Assembly: GCA_963675655.1 (NCBI GenBank)
Contig: OY776489.1
Location: forward strand, 1,302,001 to 1,366,000
DNA length: 64,000 nt
Reading direction: 5' to 3'
Origin: CAXXOK01 sp963675655
GTDB lineage: Bacteria; Bacillota; Clostridia; Christensenellales; Aristaeellaceae
How positions within the stretch are numbered: the stretch's first letter is position 1; every line of letters starts with the position of its first letter. A program made the position numbers and the translations under genes. Shown here piece by piece: positions 1 through 7,664 of the stretch. The notes under the pieces were generated by a model. The model saw only the letters and a program-made list of their open reading frames with translations. It searched no databases and had not been told where the DNA came from.

Positions 1-13
1 CTGCATCGGGATG

Positions 14-39
14 GCATCTCAGACTTTTTAAGCAAGCTG
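14..39. repeat. Fragment of hairpin element A (right end)
   Basis: The stretch ending CTTTTTAAGCAAGCTG matches the right terminus of the element-A half at 14848-14864. The rest of the element is either off the left edge or lost. It suggests another repeat cluster lies just outside the window. The remaining bases to about 129 show no gene. Confidence 0.5.
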
Positions 40-129
40 CAGCTGCTTTGTATTGAGCGGACCGTGCAGAGCGCACGGATTTTGTTTGTTAAAATCCCGG
101 AGGGAGCACGATGGGTGCTCTCCTTCTGG

Positions 130-764
130 TTTGGCGGTTTTTCATTTGCTTACGCGATGTGTTGAGCCATAAGGCTTTGGAGTTCCGCCTCAATCCCCGC
201 CAAGGGGTTCACGTTTGCAACCGGACAAGGGCTTTCAGCTCTTACCCCATCTTTGAAATACGTTTGCTTGGGGTAAAGTACCCGGCTTTTCGTATGCCGT
301 AAAGTGGCTGGTGCAACAGGGATGGCGGCTTTTCATTTGCTTACGCGATGTGTTGAGCCAGAAGGCTCTGGAGTTCCACCTCAATCCCCGCCAAGGGGTT
401 CACTTTTACAACCGGACAAGGGCTTTCAGCGCTTGCCCCCTCTTTGAAATGCGTTTGCTTGGGGCAAAGTACCCGGCCTTTCGTATGCCGTAAAGTGGCC
501 GGGGCAACAGGGATGGCGGTTTTTCATTTGCTTACGCGATGTATTGAGCCAGAAGGCTTTAGGGTTCCGCCTCAATCCCCGCCAAGGGGTTCACTTTTGC
601 AACCGGACAAGGGCTTTCAGCGCTTGCCCCCTCTTTGAAATACGTTTGCTTGGGGCAAAGCACCCGGCTTTTCGTATGCCGTAAAGTGGCCGGGGCAACA
701 GGGATGGCGGCTTTTCATTTGCTTATGTGATGTATTGAGCCAGAAGGCTTTAGGGTTCCGCCTC
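130..764. repeat. 191-bp tandem repeat array, left part (about 3.3 units)
   Basis: Units begin near 130, 321, 512 and 703, exactly 191 bp apart, and are about 90% identical by eye. The fourth unit stops at 764, after GTTCCGCCTC. The period is not a multiple of three, so reading frames shift between units and the short open frames in it are not coding. Each unit holds a core around CCGCCAAGGGGTTCAC and CGGACAAGGGC that resembles the reverse complement of module B in the hairpin clusters. The array continues after the AT-rich island at 5221. Confidence 0.9.
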
Positions 765-1176
765 TTCTCACAAGACTTTGTCTTGAGATTTTTGTGTTGT
801 TTTCCCGTGCATTAAGATTGTTAATTTGTGTTTTGGTGTCCATATTTTCCTTTTGTCAAAGTTTTTATACTCAAAATGTACTCAAATAGCAAAGAGAAAA
901 TATCTAATATATGTATATAAAGCATCAATGTATTGTTCCGCTAACACAATACATTCATTACATCACGAGGTTGAAAATATCGTTAAAAAATCACCACATT
1001 TATCTTGAATTAACGTTGATATCGCTGCCAACAATTCTATAATAATACGGTTCTGCATTACTATTAATAACCTTACTTACTCTGTTTGAAAGTGAATTTC
1101 AATCATCTACTTTTAGTACTATTATAATTAGTTTTAATGTCTACTACACATTGTGTATTCCCTTGAATTTTTACAT
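765..1176. other. AT-rich non-coding left end of the island
   Basis: About 410 bp lies between the island border and the stop codon of the endonuclease gene. A weak hairpin, CAAGAC-TTT-GTCTTG followed by a T-run near 772-796, could be a terminator remnant. The only open frame (826-1008, plus) has no ribosome binding site and no recognisable protein. I see nothing else. Confidence 0.5.
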
Positions 1177-2256
1177 CTAAATTGATATCTCTTGTCTAAA
1201 GTTTAGAGCAGTAAGGGTTGGTGCAATCGCCAATTTAGCTCCCCGAAATCCTACTTGTAATTCTCTTAATTTTTCAGAATATATTTTAGTGCGCTGGTTA
1301 ATATTAATAGACAAACTACTACAATCATCACATATACGCATAGAATATGCTTCCGCATTATTCTTATATACTCTATAAATACAATAGGGATTTTGCGTTG
1401 TCGCGATATAGTCGATTTCTTGACTACTAAATATCATCTTCTGCTCAAAATCATAACTCGTTGTCTTTACATCTAAATATATAACGTTGTTACTATTATC
1501 TTGGATTGAAAAATCGTAAGGATAGCCACTTTCTTTGTCTTGGTTATACCAAGTATAGGATATTAATTGACCAGATTTAACTAATTTTTCAAAGTGTGCG
1601 GCAACAAACGCTTCACCATCTCTACCTACTCTTTCGTTAACTTCATTTGCCTTCTGGATATCATATGCCCTAAATTTTTTATTAGGTGTGATATTATCAG
1701 TTTGTGTTATTATTTCTAATTCTTTTAATATTTCCTCACCATTGCTATTGATTTTTTGCTCAATGTAAGTTATTAGCTGAGAGTAAGTTGCATTACTGCC
1801 ATCGATTGATTTAGTTCCTGTTCCATCTAAACTCAGTCCAAACTTTGTAAATTGATTATAATCTGTAGAATTGTTATTAAATAAAAAGAAAACTATTTTA
1901 TCATTTTTAAGTCCAAACCATACGAGATACCATGAAGTGGCGTCAGTCGACGATCTCACAATTCCTCTAATAGTTGAAACAATGGAAATACATCCTCGTT
2001 CACCTATTTTAATTTTAGGGCTTCTAAATGTACCATCTGGATTTTCAATTCTATCAAAATACGCATCTATATATTCAAATTTATCCTCATAAATAAAAAT
2101 GGAGTCTTCGCTTACAGCGTCCCTATTGGGTAAAAATTTCAACACATATTCCGACAAACCAATATGTGTTTGATGAGATGTTGGTGACGTTCCTAAATCA
2201 GCAGCAGATAATTTTTTATATCCAAGCTTTTTTTCAGCATGCAATTCAAAAAACAT
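1177..2256 (-). CDS. DUF3883-type restriction endonuclease of the two-methyltransferase system
   Basis: A 359-residue protein, probably the cleaving subunit. Residues 211-218 (GRDGEAFV) begin a PD-(D/E)XK-like nuclease fold. The likely metal-binding residues are Asp248 in YPYDF and Asp262/Lys264 in YLDVKTT, the pattern of the DUF3883 (NOV C-terminal) family. The N-terminal 200 residues, with TSHQTHIGL near 26-34, are not assigned and may recognise DNA. The start is supported by GGAGGA eight bases upstream, inside the last codons of the preceding methyltransferase gene, so translation is probably coupled. Restriction function is inferred from the neighbours; the nuclease fold is read from motifs. 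Confidence 0.8.
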   Translation of the reverse strand: MFFELHAEKKLGYKKLSAADLGTSPTSHQTHIGLSEYVLKFLPNRDAVSEDSIFIYEDKFEYIDAYFDRIENPDGTFRSPKIKIGERGCISIVSTIRGIVRSSTDATSWYLVWFGLKNDKIVFFLFNNNSTDYNQFTKFGLSLDGTGTKSIDGSNATYSQLITYIEQKINSNGEEILKELEIITQTDNITPNKKFRAYDIQKANEVNERVGRDGEAFVAAHFEKLVKSGQLISYTWYNQDKESGYPYDFSIQDNSNNVIYLDVKTTSYDFEQKMIFSSQEIDYIATTQNPYCIYRVYKNNAEAYSMRICDDCSSLSININQRTKIYSEKLRELQVGFRGAKLAIAPTLTALNFRQEISI

Positions 2257-2261
2257 ATAGT

Positions 2262-3344
2262 TTATTCCTCCAATATCCCAATTTTAATAATTAAGTAATA
2301 TAAAATAGCATAAACAGTATTTACGCTTACGGCATTACCTGCTTGCTTATATAATTGTGAATCACTCACATCTGCTTCACGAGCGTTTCCAAAGAATTCA
2401 GCATTAAACCCTTGAAGTAAAAAAGCTTCTTTAGGCGTTAATCTTCTGATTTTCTTTTTTGCCAGTTCTTCTTTTGAAAATTCTTTTTGAGAATATATTT
2501 TTTTATCATCACAATTTATAAAATCATCACTAAAGTAATTATCTTGACAGGCTCTGTGCATTTTCGCCATTGTAGCAGTAAGGGGTCTAGCAATTAATTG
2601 GTCGATTGTAGATTTTGATTTAAAGTTTTTAGAGCCGTCCGCTAAAATAGTTGGCTTGATTATTTCAGACAAATAATATTTTTGGTCGGCCTTTTTATCT
2701 AGAATTTCATATGTAGCATGATGCTTTACTACTGAGGTGTTTTTTAAAACATTATTAAAAGATGTAATTACACTAGCTGAATCGAATTTGAAATCGTTAG
2801 ACATTTTTTTTCTACTGGCAAAAATGTACACCCTGTTTCTTGTTTGCGCTAAAGCAAATTCTTTTGTATTAAATACATCATAATACACATAAAGGTATCC
2901 AGCATCTTTTAGGGATTGTAAAATTACTTTTAATGTTTCCCCCTTATTGTGGGTGGTAATATTTTTTACATTTTCTAAAAGAATATATCTAGGCTTTTTA
3001 ATTTTTATTATTTCAAGAATTTGAAAGAAAACATTACCTCTCATATCCTTAAAACCTTTTTGTTTTCCCATCATACTAAACGACTGACAAGGAAAGCCAC
3101 CAGTTAATATGTCAAAATCTCTTAAATCTCGTACATTTGCTTCATTTTGCACAAAAGAAACAATGTCTCCCATTTCAATTTCATTTTGAGTTTCAAAATT
3201 TGCTTTATAAGTTTTAGTCGCATAACCATCAATTTCTGAAAACGCTACATTTTCAGATTGCATATCAAAATCTTTACACAATATTTCTATCGCTTGCCTA
3301 AACCCTCCTATACCAGCAAACAATTCTAAATGCTTTATAACCAT
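2262..3344 (-). CDS. DNA (cytosine-5)-methyltransferase, second of the pair
   Basis: A 360-residue C5-methyltransferase that transfers methyl from S-adenosylmethionine to cytosine. Ordered motifs are visible: LELFAGIGGF (I, residues 6-15), GGFPCQSFS (IV, catalytic Cys86), ENVKNI (VI), QTRNRVYIFA (VIII), LTPKEAFLLQGF (IX) and QAGNAVSV (X). The target-recognition region between VIII and IX is unlike that of the neighbouring methyltransferase, so the two probably modify different sequences or opposite strands of an asymmetric site. The start codon overlaps the end of the upstream gene by 10 bp. It ends 5 bp before the endonuclease start. Confidence 0.93.
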   Translation of the reverse strand: MVIKHLELFAGIGGFRQAIEILCKDFDMQSENVAFSEIDGYATKTYKANFETQNEIEMGDIVSFVQNEANVRDLRDFDILTGGFPCQSFSMMGKQKGFKDMRGNVFFQILEIIKIKKPRYILLENVKNITTHNKGETLKVILQSLKDAGYLYVYYDVFNTKEFALAQTRNRVYIFASRKKMSNDFKFDSASVITSFNNVLKNTSVVKHHATYEILDKKADQKYYLSEIIKPTILADGSKNFKSKSTIDQLIARPLTATMAKMHRACQDNYFSDDFINCDDKKIYSQKEFSKEELAKKKIRRLTPKEAFLLQGFNAEFFGNAREADVSDSQLYKQAGNAVSVNTVYAILYYLIIKIGILEE

Positions 3345-4456
3345 TTTATAATCTCCTCACCTAAAACTTTCGCCAGTTTTACCGGCACTGCATTGCCAAT
3401 TTGTAAATACCAACTATTTTGTGGTCCAGTAAATACAAAATCATCAGGAAAAGTCTGAACTCTAGCGGCTTCTCTTGCAGAAAGGCCACGAGGCTGTGTT
3501 GGATGAATATACATATTACAATCAAACTTCATGTGAGAAGTTATTGTTTTGCAAACATCAGCCATTCTTAACTTAAAATACTTATCTTTAAAGATATGAT
3601 TTCTTGATTTATAAGGCATAATATCAGCTATACTTTCATGTAAAGAATTGGCTCCTTGTGGTAAGAGTGTATATATAGTAATATCTCTCTCGTTATTATA
3701 TCTGTTTTTATGGTTATAAACAGTAGTGATATGTTTCCCATTGTTTATATATTTATAGAAGTCACTTTTGGGATAATCGTAGATTCTTTGGGTGTATCCT
3801 ACAACATCATTTTCTATAGACGACCTATTCTTAAACTTATTTACACCTAATGGGGGTAAGTCTTCTATTGCATCTTTAAGCACATAGCTAGGGTACTGTC
3901 TATTTTCAATATTTTTAAAAATTTCATCAGAATTTATTCCTATGCGATTACCAATTAAAAATAACCTTTCCCTGTTTTGAGGAATACCATAATCTTTAGC
4001 ATTCAGCACTCTATATGATATGTTATATTCATCACCTAATATCTGGTGAAAATCATCAAAAATTTCTTCTATTTTGTTTGCCATTCCCTTAACATTTTCC
4101 ATAATGAAAAATTTAGGATTTACAATTTTTAAAAATTTTAGATATGACTTGTAAAGAACATTCCTTGGGTCATCTATTATTCTTTGTCGATTAGCCATCG
4201 AGAACCCTTGGCATGGAGGTCCCCCAGATATTAAATCTATTTCACCAAAGGATATATTTTGTACTTCTACGTCCTTTAACAAATCATCAATATCACAAAC
4301 ATAAACATTATTTTCATCGATATCTATGTTAAATTTATATGTATTTGCACATATTGTATTTATCTCATTTGCACATATTGTTTTAAATCCCGCCTGTTCT
4401 AGCCCCATGCTTAAACCACCACACCCAGCAAAAAGATCTATCATTGTTTTTTGCAT
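3335..4456 (-). CDS. DNA (cytosine-5)-methyltransferase, first of the pair
   Basis: A 373-residue C5-methyltransferase. Motifs: IDLFAGCGGLSMG (I), GGPPCQGFS (IV, Cys82), ENVKGM (VI), QNRERLFLIG (VIII), SAREAARVQTFPDDF (IX) and QIGNAVPVKLA (X). The start at 4456 is chosen over an in-frame ATG at 4498 because AGGAGG sits five bases upstream. It is the second gene of a four-gene minus-strand operon, after the HTH gene. Protecting genes preceding the endonuclease gene is usual in restriction-modification operons. Confidence 0.93.
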   Translation of the reverse strand: MQKTMIDLFAGCGGLSMGLEQAGFKTICANEINTICANTYKFNIDIDENNVYVCDIDDLLKDVEVQNISFGEIDLISGGPPCQGFSMANRQRIIDDPRNVLYKSYLKFLKIVNPKFFIMENVKGMANKIEEIFDDFHQILGDEYNISYRVLNAKDYGIPQNRERLFLIGNRIGINSDEIFKNIENRQYPSYVLKDAIEDLPPLGVNKFKNRSSIENDVVGYTQRIYDYPKSDFYKYINNGKHITTVYNHKNRYNNERDITIYTLLPQGANSLHESIADIMPYKSRNHIFKDKYFKLRMADVCKTITSHMKFDCNMYIHPTQPRGLSAREAARVQTFPDDFVFTGPQNSWYLQIGNAVPVKLAKVLGEEIIKWL

Positions 4457-4494
4457 ATTTTCCTCCTGTTTTTTGCTGAATACTAATTTAAGTA

Positions 4495-4704
4495 TCAATT
4501 AATGATATCTATTTTTAAAATTGCTTTATCATTAGAAATGTTTTTTACTCTATTATCTCTTGGTTTAGGGGCATCTTCTGGAATCGCCCAAGCATCACCT
4601 AATTTAAAAACTCCATTGATTCGGTCTTGAGCACATAATATTTGAACTCGACGTTGAGATATATTCCATTTTTGTGCTGCTTGGCTAGCTGTCATATACT
4701 TCAT
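4495..4704 (-). CDS. Small helix-turn-helix protein at the head of the R-M operon
   Basis: A 69-residue protein whose first 45 residues (TASQAAQKWNISQRRVQIL, then a short wing ending WAIPEDA) look like an excisionase/MerR-type winged helix-turn-helix. The tail is basic and lysine-rich. It directly follows a near-perfect promoter and lies 38 bp upstream of the first methyltransferase. A role as a controller of the operon is plausible, but an excisionase-like relic of a mobile element is equally possible. Confidence 0.7.
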   Translation of the reverse strand: MKYMTASQAAQKWNISQRRVQILCAQDRINGVFKLGDAWAIPEDAPKPRDNRVKNISNDKAILKIDIIN

Positions 4705-4739
4705 ATAACCCTACCTTTCAATGGCAATTTATAGATACA

Positions 4740-4768
4740 ATTATATTCTACAGGTCGAACAATGTCAA
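4740..4768 (-). promoter_or_regulatory. Consensus promoter of the R-M operon
   Basis: On the minus strand TTGACA (4768-4763) is followed by a 17-bp spacer and TATAAT (4745-4740), a perfect match to the vegetative consensus. It lies about 35 bp before the HTH start codon. Such a strong promoter suggests continuous expression unless the HTH protein represses it. Confidence 0.85.
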
Positions 4769-4820
4769 CGTGTTTAATTCTCAACCTTTCTTATTGTGTG
4801 ATAATAATCAGATAGTTAGT

Positions 4821-4856
4821 AAAAAGGCGTGGATTGAGTCCAATCCACGCCTTTTT
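4821..4856. terminator. Bidirectional terminator within the island
   Basis: A near-perfect 16-bp stem, AAAAAGGCGTGGATTG with its complement around a 4-base loop, has an A-run on one side and a T-run on the other. It separates the antitoxin relic (minus, upstream) from the R-M promoter. Confidence 0.8.
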
Positions 4857-4869
4857 CAAATAAATCATT

Positions 4870-5031
4870 TTATCCACCGGTATATTTACGCATATGCTCC
4901 CTGCGGATATCGTCGTTAGTGATTTCGCCACGTTTTTGCTGTTCCACCAGTTCTAATAGCTCATCTGATGGCTTTATACCATCAAGCTAAACAATACCAA
5001 TAGCAAAGTTACAAGCCTGCTCATTAGTCAT
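4870..5031 (-). pseudogene. VbhA-family antitoxin, broken by an in-frame stop
   Basis: The frame reads MTNEQACNFAIGIV, then TAG at codon 15, then LDGIKPSDELLELVEQQK and GEITNDDIRREHMRKY to a stop at 4870. The layout (N-terminal helix, 'G..PS.E', 'GEIT.D') matches VbhA-type antitoxins, which normally block Fic-domain toxins. No Fic toxin is present, so the partner has been lost. The coding sequence is 53 sense and stop positions long, close to the family length. The identification comes from recalled family features, not a search. Confidence 0.65.
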
Positions 5032-5032
5032 G

Positions 5033-5209
5033 CTACATCACCCCATATTCTGTAATTTTCTTCTCGACGGCACTTTGCAACCTTTTATAAGTTCGATTAC
5101 CCTCGCAAAAGGGACAACCGCCATTCTTTCGGCAAGAACAGGAAACCTGTTTTGCACCCGTATATGGCTTTCTGTGTTCTTTTCCATATTTAGTCGCTTT
5201 ATCAAGCAC
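5033..5209 (-). CDS. Small cysteine-rich protein of mobile-element type, at the island edge
   Basis: This 58-codon frame starts at GTG and contains ATKYGKEHRKPYTGAK, followed by a Cys cluster (CSC...CPFC). I associate this KYGKEHRKPY family with Firmicutes conjugative and phage elements; its function is unknown, and the cysteines suggest zinc binding. The start lies one base inside the duplicated border, so the GAGG that could act as its ribosome binding site belongs to the 191-bp repeat. The gene is therefore either intact with a borrowed signal or slightly 5'-truncated. It ends one base before the antitoxin relic starts. Confidence 0.6.
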   Translation of the reverse strand: MLDKATKYGKEHRKPYTGAKQVSCSCRKNGGCPFCEGNRTYKRLQSAVEKKITEYGVM

Positions 5210-5210
5210 T

Positions 5211-5555
5211 GTTCCGCCTCAATCCCCGCCAAGGGGTTCACTTTTGCAACCGGACAAGGGCTTTCAGCGCTTGCCCCCTCTTTGAAATACGTTTGCTTGG
5301 GGTAAAGTACCCGGCTTTTCGTATGCCGTAAAGTGGCTGGTGCAACAGGGATGGCGGCTTTTCATTTGCTTACGCGATGTGTTGAGCCAGAAGGCTTTAG
5401 GGTTCCGCCTCAATCCCCGCCAAGGGGTTCACGTTTGCAACCGGACAAGGGCTTTCAGCTCTTACCCCATCTTTGAAATGCGTTTGCTTGGGGCAAAGTA
5501 CCCGGCTTTTCGTATGCCGTAAAGTGGCTAGTGCAACAGGGATGGCGGCTTTTCT
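5211..5555. repeat. 191-bp tandem repeat array, right part
   Basis: The array resumes at GTTCCGCCTC (5211-5220). It completes the interrupted unit by 5349, has one full unit (5350-5540), and stops about 15 bp into the next, where the sequence changes to the sirtuin gene's upstream region. Confidence 0.88.
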
Positions 5556-5622
5556 GTCGAAGTGCATGGTATACGCCCGCCGGAGACGGCGGCGCAAAAA
5601 CAGGCGGAAAGCAGGCATTGCT

Positions 5623-6354
5623 ATGGCAGTATCCCCGGAGGTTGCAGCATTACGCAAGCAGATAGAGCAAAGCGAGAACATCGTATTTTTCGGTGGCGCG
5701 GGCATGAGCACGGAAAGCGGCATACCGGATTTTCGCAGTGCGCACGGGCTGTATAACCGCGCGCAGGGCAAAACGTATGAGGAGATGCTTTCCATCGGGT
5801 TTTTTCGCAGCCAGCCCGATGCGTTCTGGCAGTTCTACAAAGCGGTGATGCTCTACCCCGACGCCAAGCCCAACGCGGGGCATAGCGCGCTGGCGCGGCT
5901 GGAGGCGCAGGGCAAGCTGAAAGCCGTGCTGACCCAGAACATCGACGGGCTGCACCAGGCGGCGGGCAGCCAAAACGTGTACGAGCTGCACGGCAGTGTG
6001 CTGCGCAACTCGTGCCTGTGCTGCGGTAAAACCTACGGGCTTCCCGCCGTGCTTGCGCAAAAGGGCACGCCGCATTGTCAATGCGGCGGTATGCTGCGGC
6101 CGGATATTGTGTTTTACGGCGAAATGCTTGATGATACCGTGATGGAGGCGGCCATCCGCGCCGTATCGCGCTGCGATTTGCTCATCGTGGGCGGTACATC
6201 CCTGACGGTGTACCCGGCAGCGGGGTTGTTGCAATACCGCGGGGCAAACGCGAAGCTGGCGCTGCTCAACCGCGACCCCACCCCCTACGACCGGTATGCC
6301 GATCTGGTGGTGCGGGAGAATATCGCATCGGCGCTGGATGGGGCGATAAACTAA
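5623..6354 (+). CDS. NAD-dependent protein deacylase, sirtuin (SIR2/CobB family)
   Basis: This 243-residue enzyme removes acyl groups from lysines using NAD. It shows GAGMSTESGIPDFR (NAD binding), TQNIDGLHQAAGS (catalytic pocket), ELHGS with the catalytic His, a CLCC / CQC zinc-binding set, RPDIVFYGE and GTSLTVYPAAGLL. Length is normal for bacterial sirtuins. I start it at ATG 5623 because homology begins just after it; the open frame extends upstream into the repeat array, which is not protein-like. The ribosome binding site is weak. Its promoter must lie in or beside the end of the array. Confidence 0.93.
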   Translation: MAVSPEVAALRKQIEQSENIVFFGGAGMSTESGIPDFRSAHGLYNRAQGKTYEEMLSIGFFRSQPDAFWQFYKAVMLYPDAKPNAGHSALARLEAQGKLKAVLTQNIDGLHQAAGSQNVYELHGSVLRNSCLCCGKTYGLPAVLAQKGTPHCQCGGMLRPDIVFYGEMLDDTVMEAAIRAVSRCDLLIVGGTSLTVYPAAGLLQYRGANAKLALLNRDPTPYDRYADLVVRENIASALDGAIN

Positions 6355-6410
6355 AATAAAGAAAACCATTGCCCTCCGACTATATTACCGTAGTGTAAAA
6401 AGAATAGTAT

Positions 6411-6460
6411 AAACCACCGGCTGCCCGGGTATTTTCGCTTCACGGGCAGCCGGTGGTATT
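6411..6460. terminator. Bidirectional terminator between sirtuin and recF
   Basis: A 15-bp GC-rich perfect stem (6413-6427 with 6443-6457) surrounds a 15-base loop. It lies between the converging sirtuin and recF genes. T-runs are short in both directions. Confidence 0.75.
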
Positions 6461-6484
6461 GTAGTTACCTAAAATGATTGCTAT

Positions 6485-7606
6485 TTACCCTTCCTTCAAA
6501 CTCGCGTGCCCCTCGTCGTCCACGCTGACGCGGTAAAACGCATCGGCATGCGCGCCCGCGGCGTCGGCCTTGTCTGTGCAGGTGAGGAAGGTTTGCACGC
6601 CTTTTGCGCTTTGCAAAAGGGCGTTGCGGCGGCGCGCATCCAGCTCGCTGAATACGTCGTCCAACAGCAGCGCGGGCGTTTCGCCCATTTCGTTTTCAAT
6701 CAGGGCAATTTCCCCCAGCTTCATGCTTAGCACAGCGGTGCGCAGCTGCCCCTGACTGCCAAAGGCGCGCAGCTCCTTGCCGCACAGCAGCATGGCCAGA
6801 TCGTCCCGGTGGGGGCCAAAGGTGGTGTACAAGCGGGTTTTATCCTCGGCGCGGGTGCGCTTGAGCCCTGCCAGCATCTGCTTATAGGGGGTGTCGGTGG
6901 TCGCCAGCGGCCCTACGTAGCGCAGCTCAAAGGTTTCCTGCGGGTCTTCGGCAATGGCGGCGTACTGGGCGGCGGCGTTTTCCGCCAGCTCGGTTAAAAA
7001 CCAGCGGCGCGGCTCTACTAAATAAACAGCCGCACCGGCCAGCTGCTCGTCCCACGCGTCCAGCTGGGTATCAAAATCGTCGGTCGGGTTTTGGCGCTGG
7101 GCTTTTAGCAAAGCGTTGCGGCTTTCCAGCGTGCTCAGGTAGTTGCGCAGGGCTTTGACGTAGCTGGGGCGAATCTGGCTTAATTGCATATCAATAAACC
7201 GGCGGCGCGCGGCGGGGCCGTCCCGCACGATGCGCAAATCCTCCGGCCCGAACATAACGGTGGTGGCGTGCCCCATCATATCGGCGATACGCTGGGCGGG
7301 CTTGCCAAAAAGCAGCACGCGTTTTTGCGGCTTGGTCAGCGGGTACAGGCGCACTTCCAGCTCGTGGCGGCCGTCCAGCCGGTGGGTTTCGCCCTGCACA
7401 AAGGCTACGTTTTCGCCTTCGGCAATCATCTCCCGGTCGGCGGCGGTGCGGTGGCTGCGTCCGATGGATAGCAGGTGCATGGCCTCCAAAAGGTTGGTTT
7501 TGCCCGAGCCATTGGCCCCGTAGAGCACGGTGGTGCCCTGGTTGGGCGTTAGGCGCAGCGAGGCGTAATTGCGGAAGTGCATAAGCCTCAGGGATGTAAA
7601 ATACAT
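6485..7606 (-). CDS. recF: DNA replication and repair protein RecF
   Basis: A 373-residue SMC-like ATPase that helps load RecA at single-stranded gaps. Walker A is GANGSGKT (residues 30-37); the signature region is GSQGQLRTAVLSMKLGE, and Walker B is ALLLDDVFSELD. Length matches the family. It lies downstream of the amylase gene on the same strand, 58 bp away, rather than beside dnaA/dnaN/gyrB as in many bacteria. The ribosome binding site is poor (AAAGG about 14 bases upstream). Confidence 0.96.
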   Translation of the reverse strand: MYFTSLRLMHFRNYASLRLTPNQGTTVLYGANGSGKTNLLEAMHLLSIGRSHRTAADREMIAEGENVAFVQGETHRLDGRHELEVRLYPLTKPQKRVLLFGKPAQRIADMMGHATTVMFGPEDLRIVRDGPAARRRFIDMQLSQIRPSYVKALRNYLSTLESRNALLKAQRQNPTDDFDTQLDAWDEQLAGAAVYLVEPRRWFLTELAENAAAQYAAIAEDPQETFELRYVGPLATTDTPYKQMLAGLKRTRAEDKTRLYTTFGPHRDDLAMLLCGKELRAFGSQGQLRTAVLSMKLGEIALIENEMGETPALLLDDVFSELDARRRNALLQSAKGVQTFLTCTDKADAAGAHADAFYRVSVDDEGHASLKEG

Positions 7607-7664
7607 GGCTTGTTCGGCTGCCTTTCGTTTGCTTGCGTCGGGTGGAGGGTCAGCGGCGGGCGCA

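Larger units (their letters stand above)
765..5220. mobile_element. AT-rich restriction-modification island inserted in the 191-bp array
   Basis: This 4,456-bp segment is far more AT-rich than its surroundings. It interrupts one 191-bp unit: the left piece is 62 bp (703-764) and the right piece 129 bp (5221-5349), summing to exactly 191. GTTCCGCCTC is present at both borders (755-764 and 5211-5220), as expected for a target-site duplication or a recombination core. It carries an HTH gene, two cytosine methyltransferases, an endonuclease, a VbhA-like antitoxin relic and a small protein of a type I associate with conjugative elements. I see no transposase, integrase or terminal inverted repeats, so the mechanism of entry is unknown. 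Confidence 0.85.

Noticed and set aside
111..638. Open frames of about 60 residues in the 191-bp repeats
   Set aside because: The 191-bp period shifts the frame between copies, the translations are the same repeat read in different frames, and there are no ribosome binding sites.
4870..5031. Reassigned TAG codon to explain the antitoxin frame
   Set aside because: TAG ends several intact genes here (for example the endonuclease and purM), so it is a normal stop.
765..5220. Classical transposon or integron for the R-M island
   Set aside because: No transposase or integrase and no terminal inverted repeats were visible, so it is reported only as an insertion with a direct repeat.
5650..6369. 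Long minus-strand frame opposite the sirtuin gene
   Set aside because: Compositionally abnormal (His/Arg-rich) and fully overlapped by a recognisable sirtuin.
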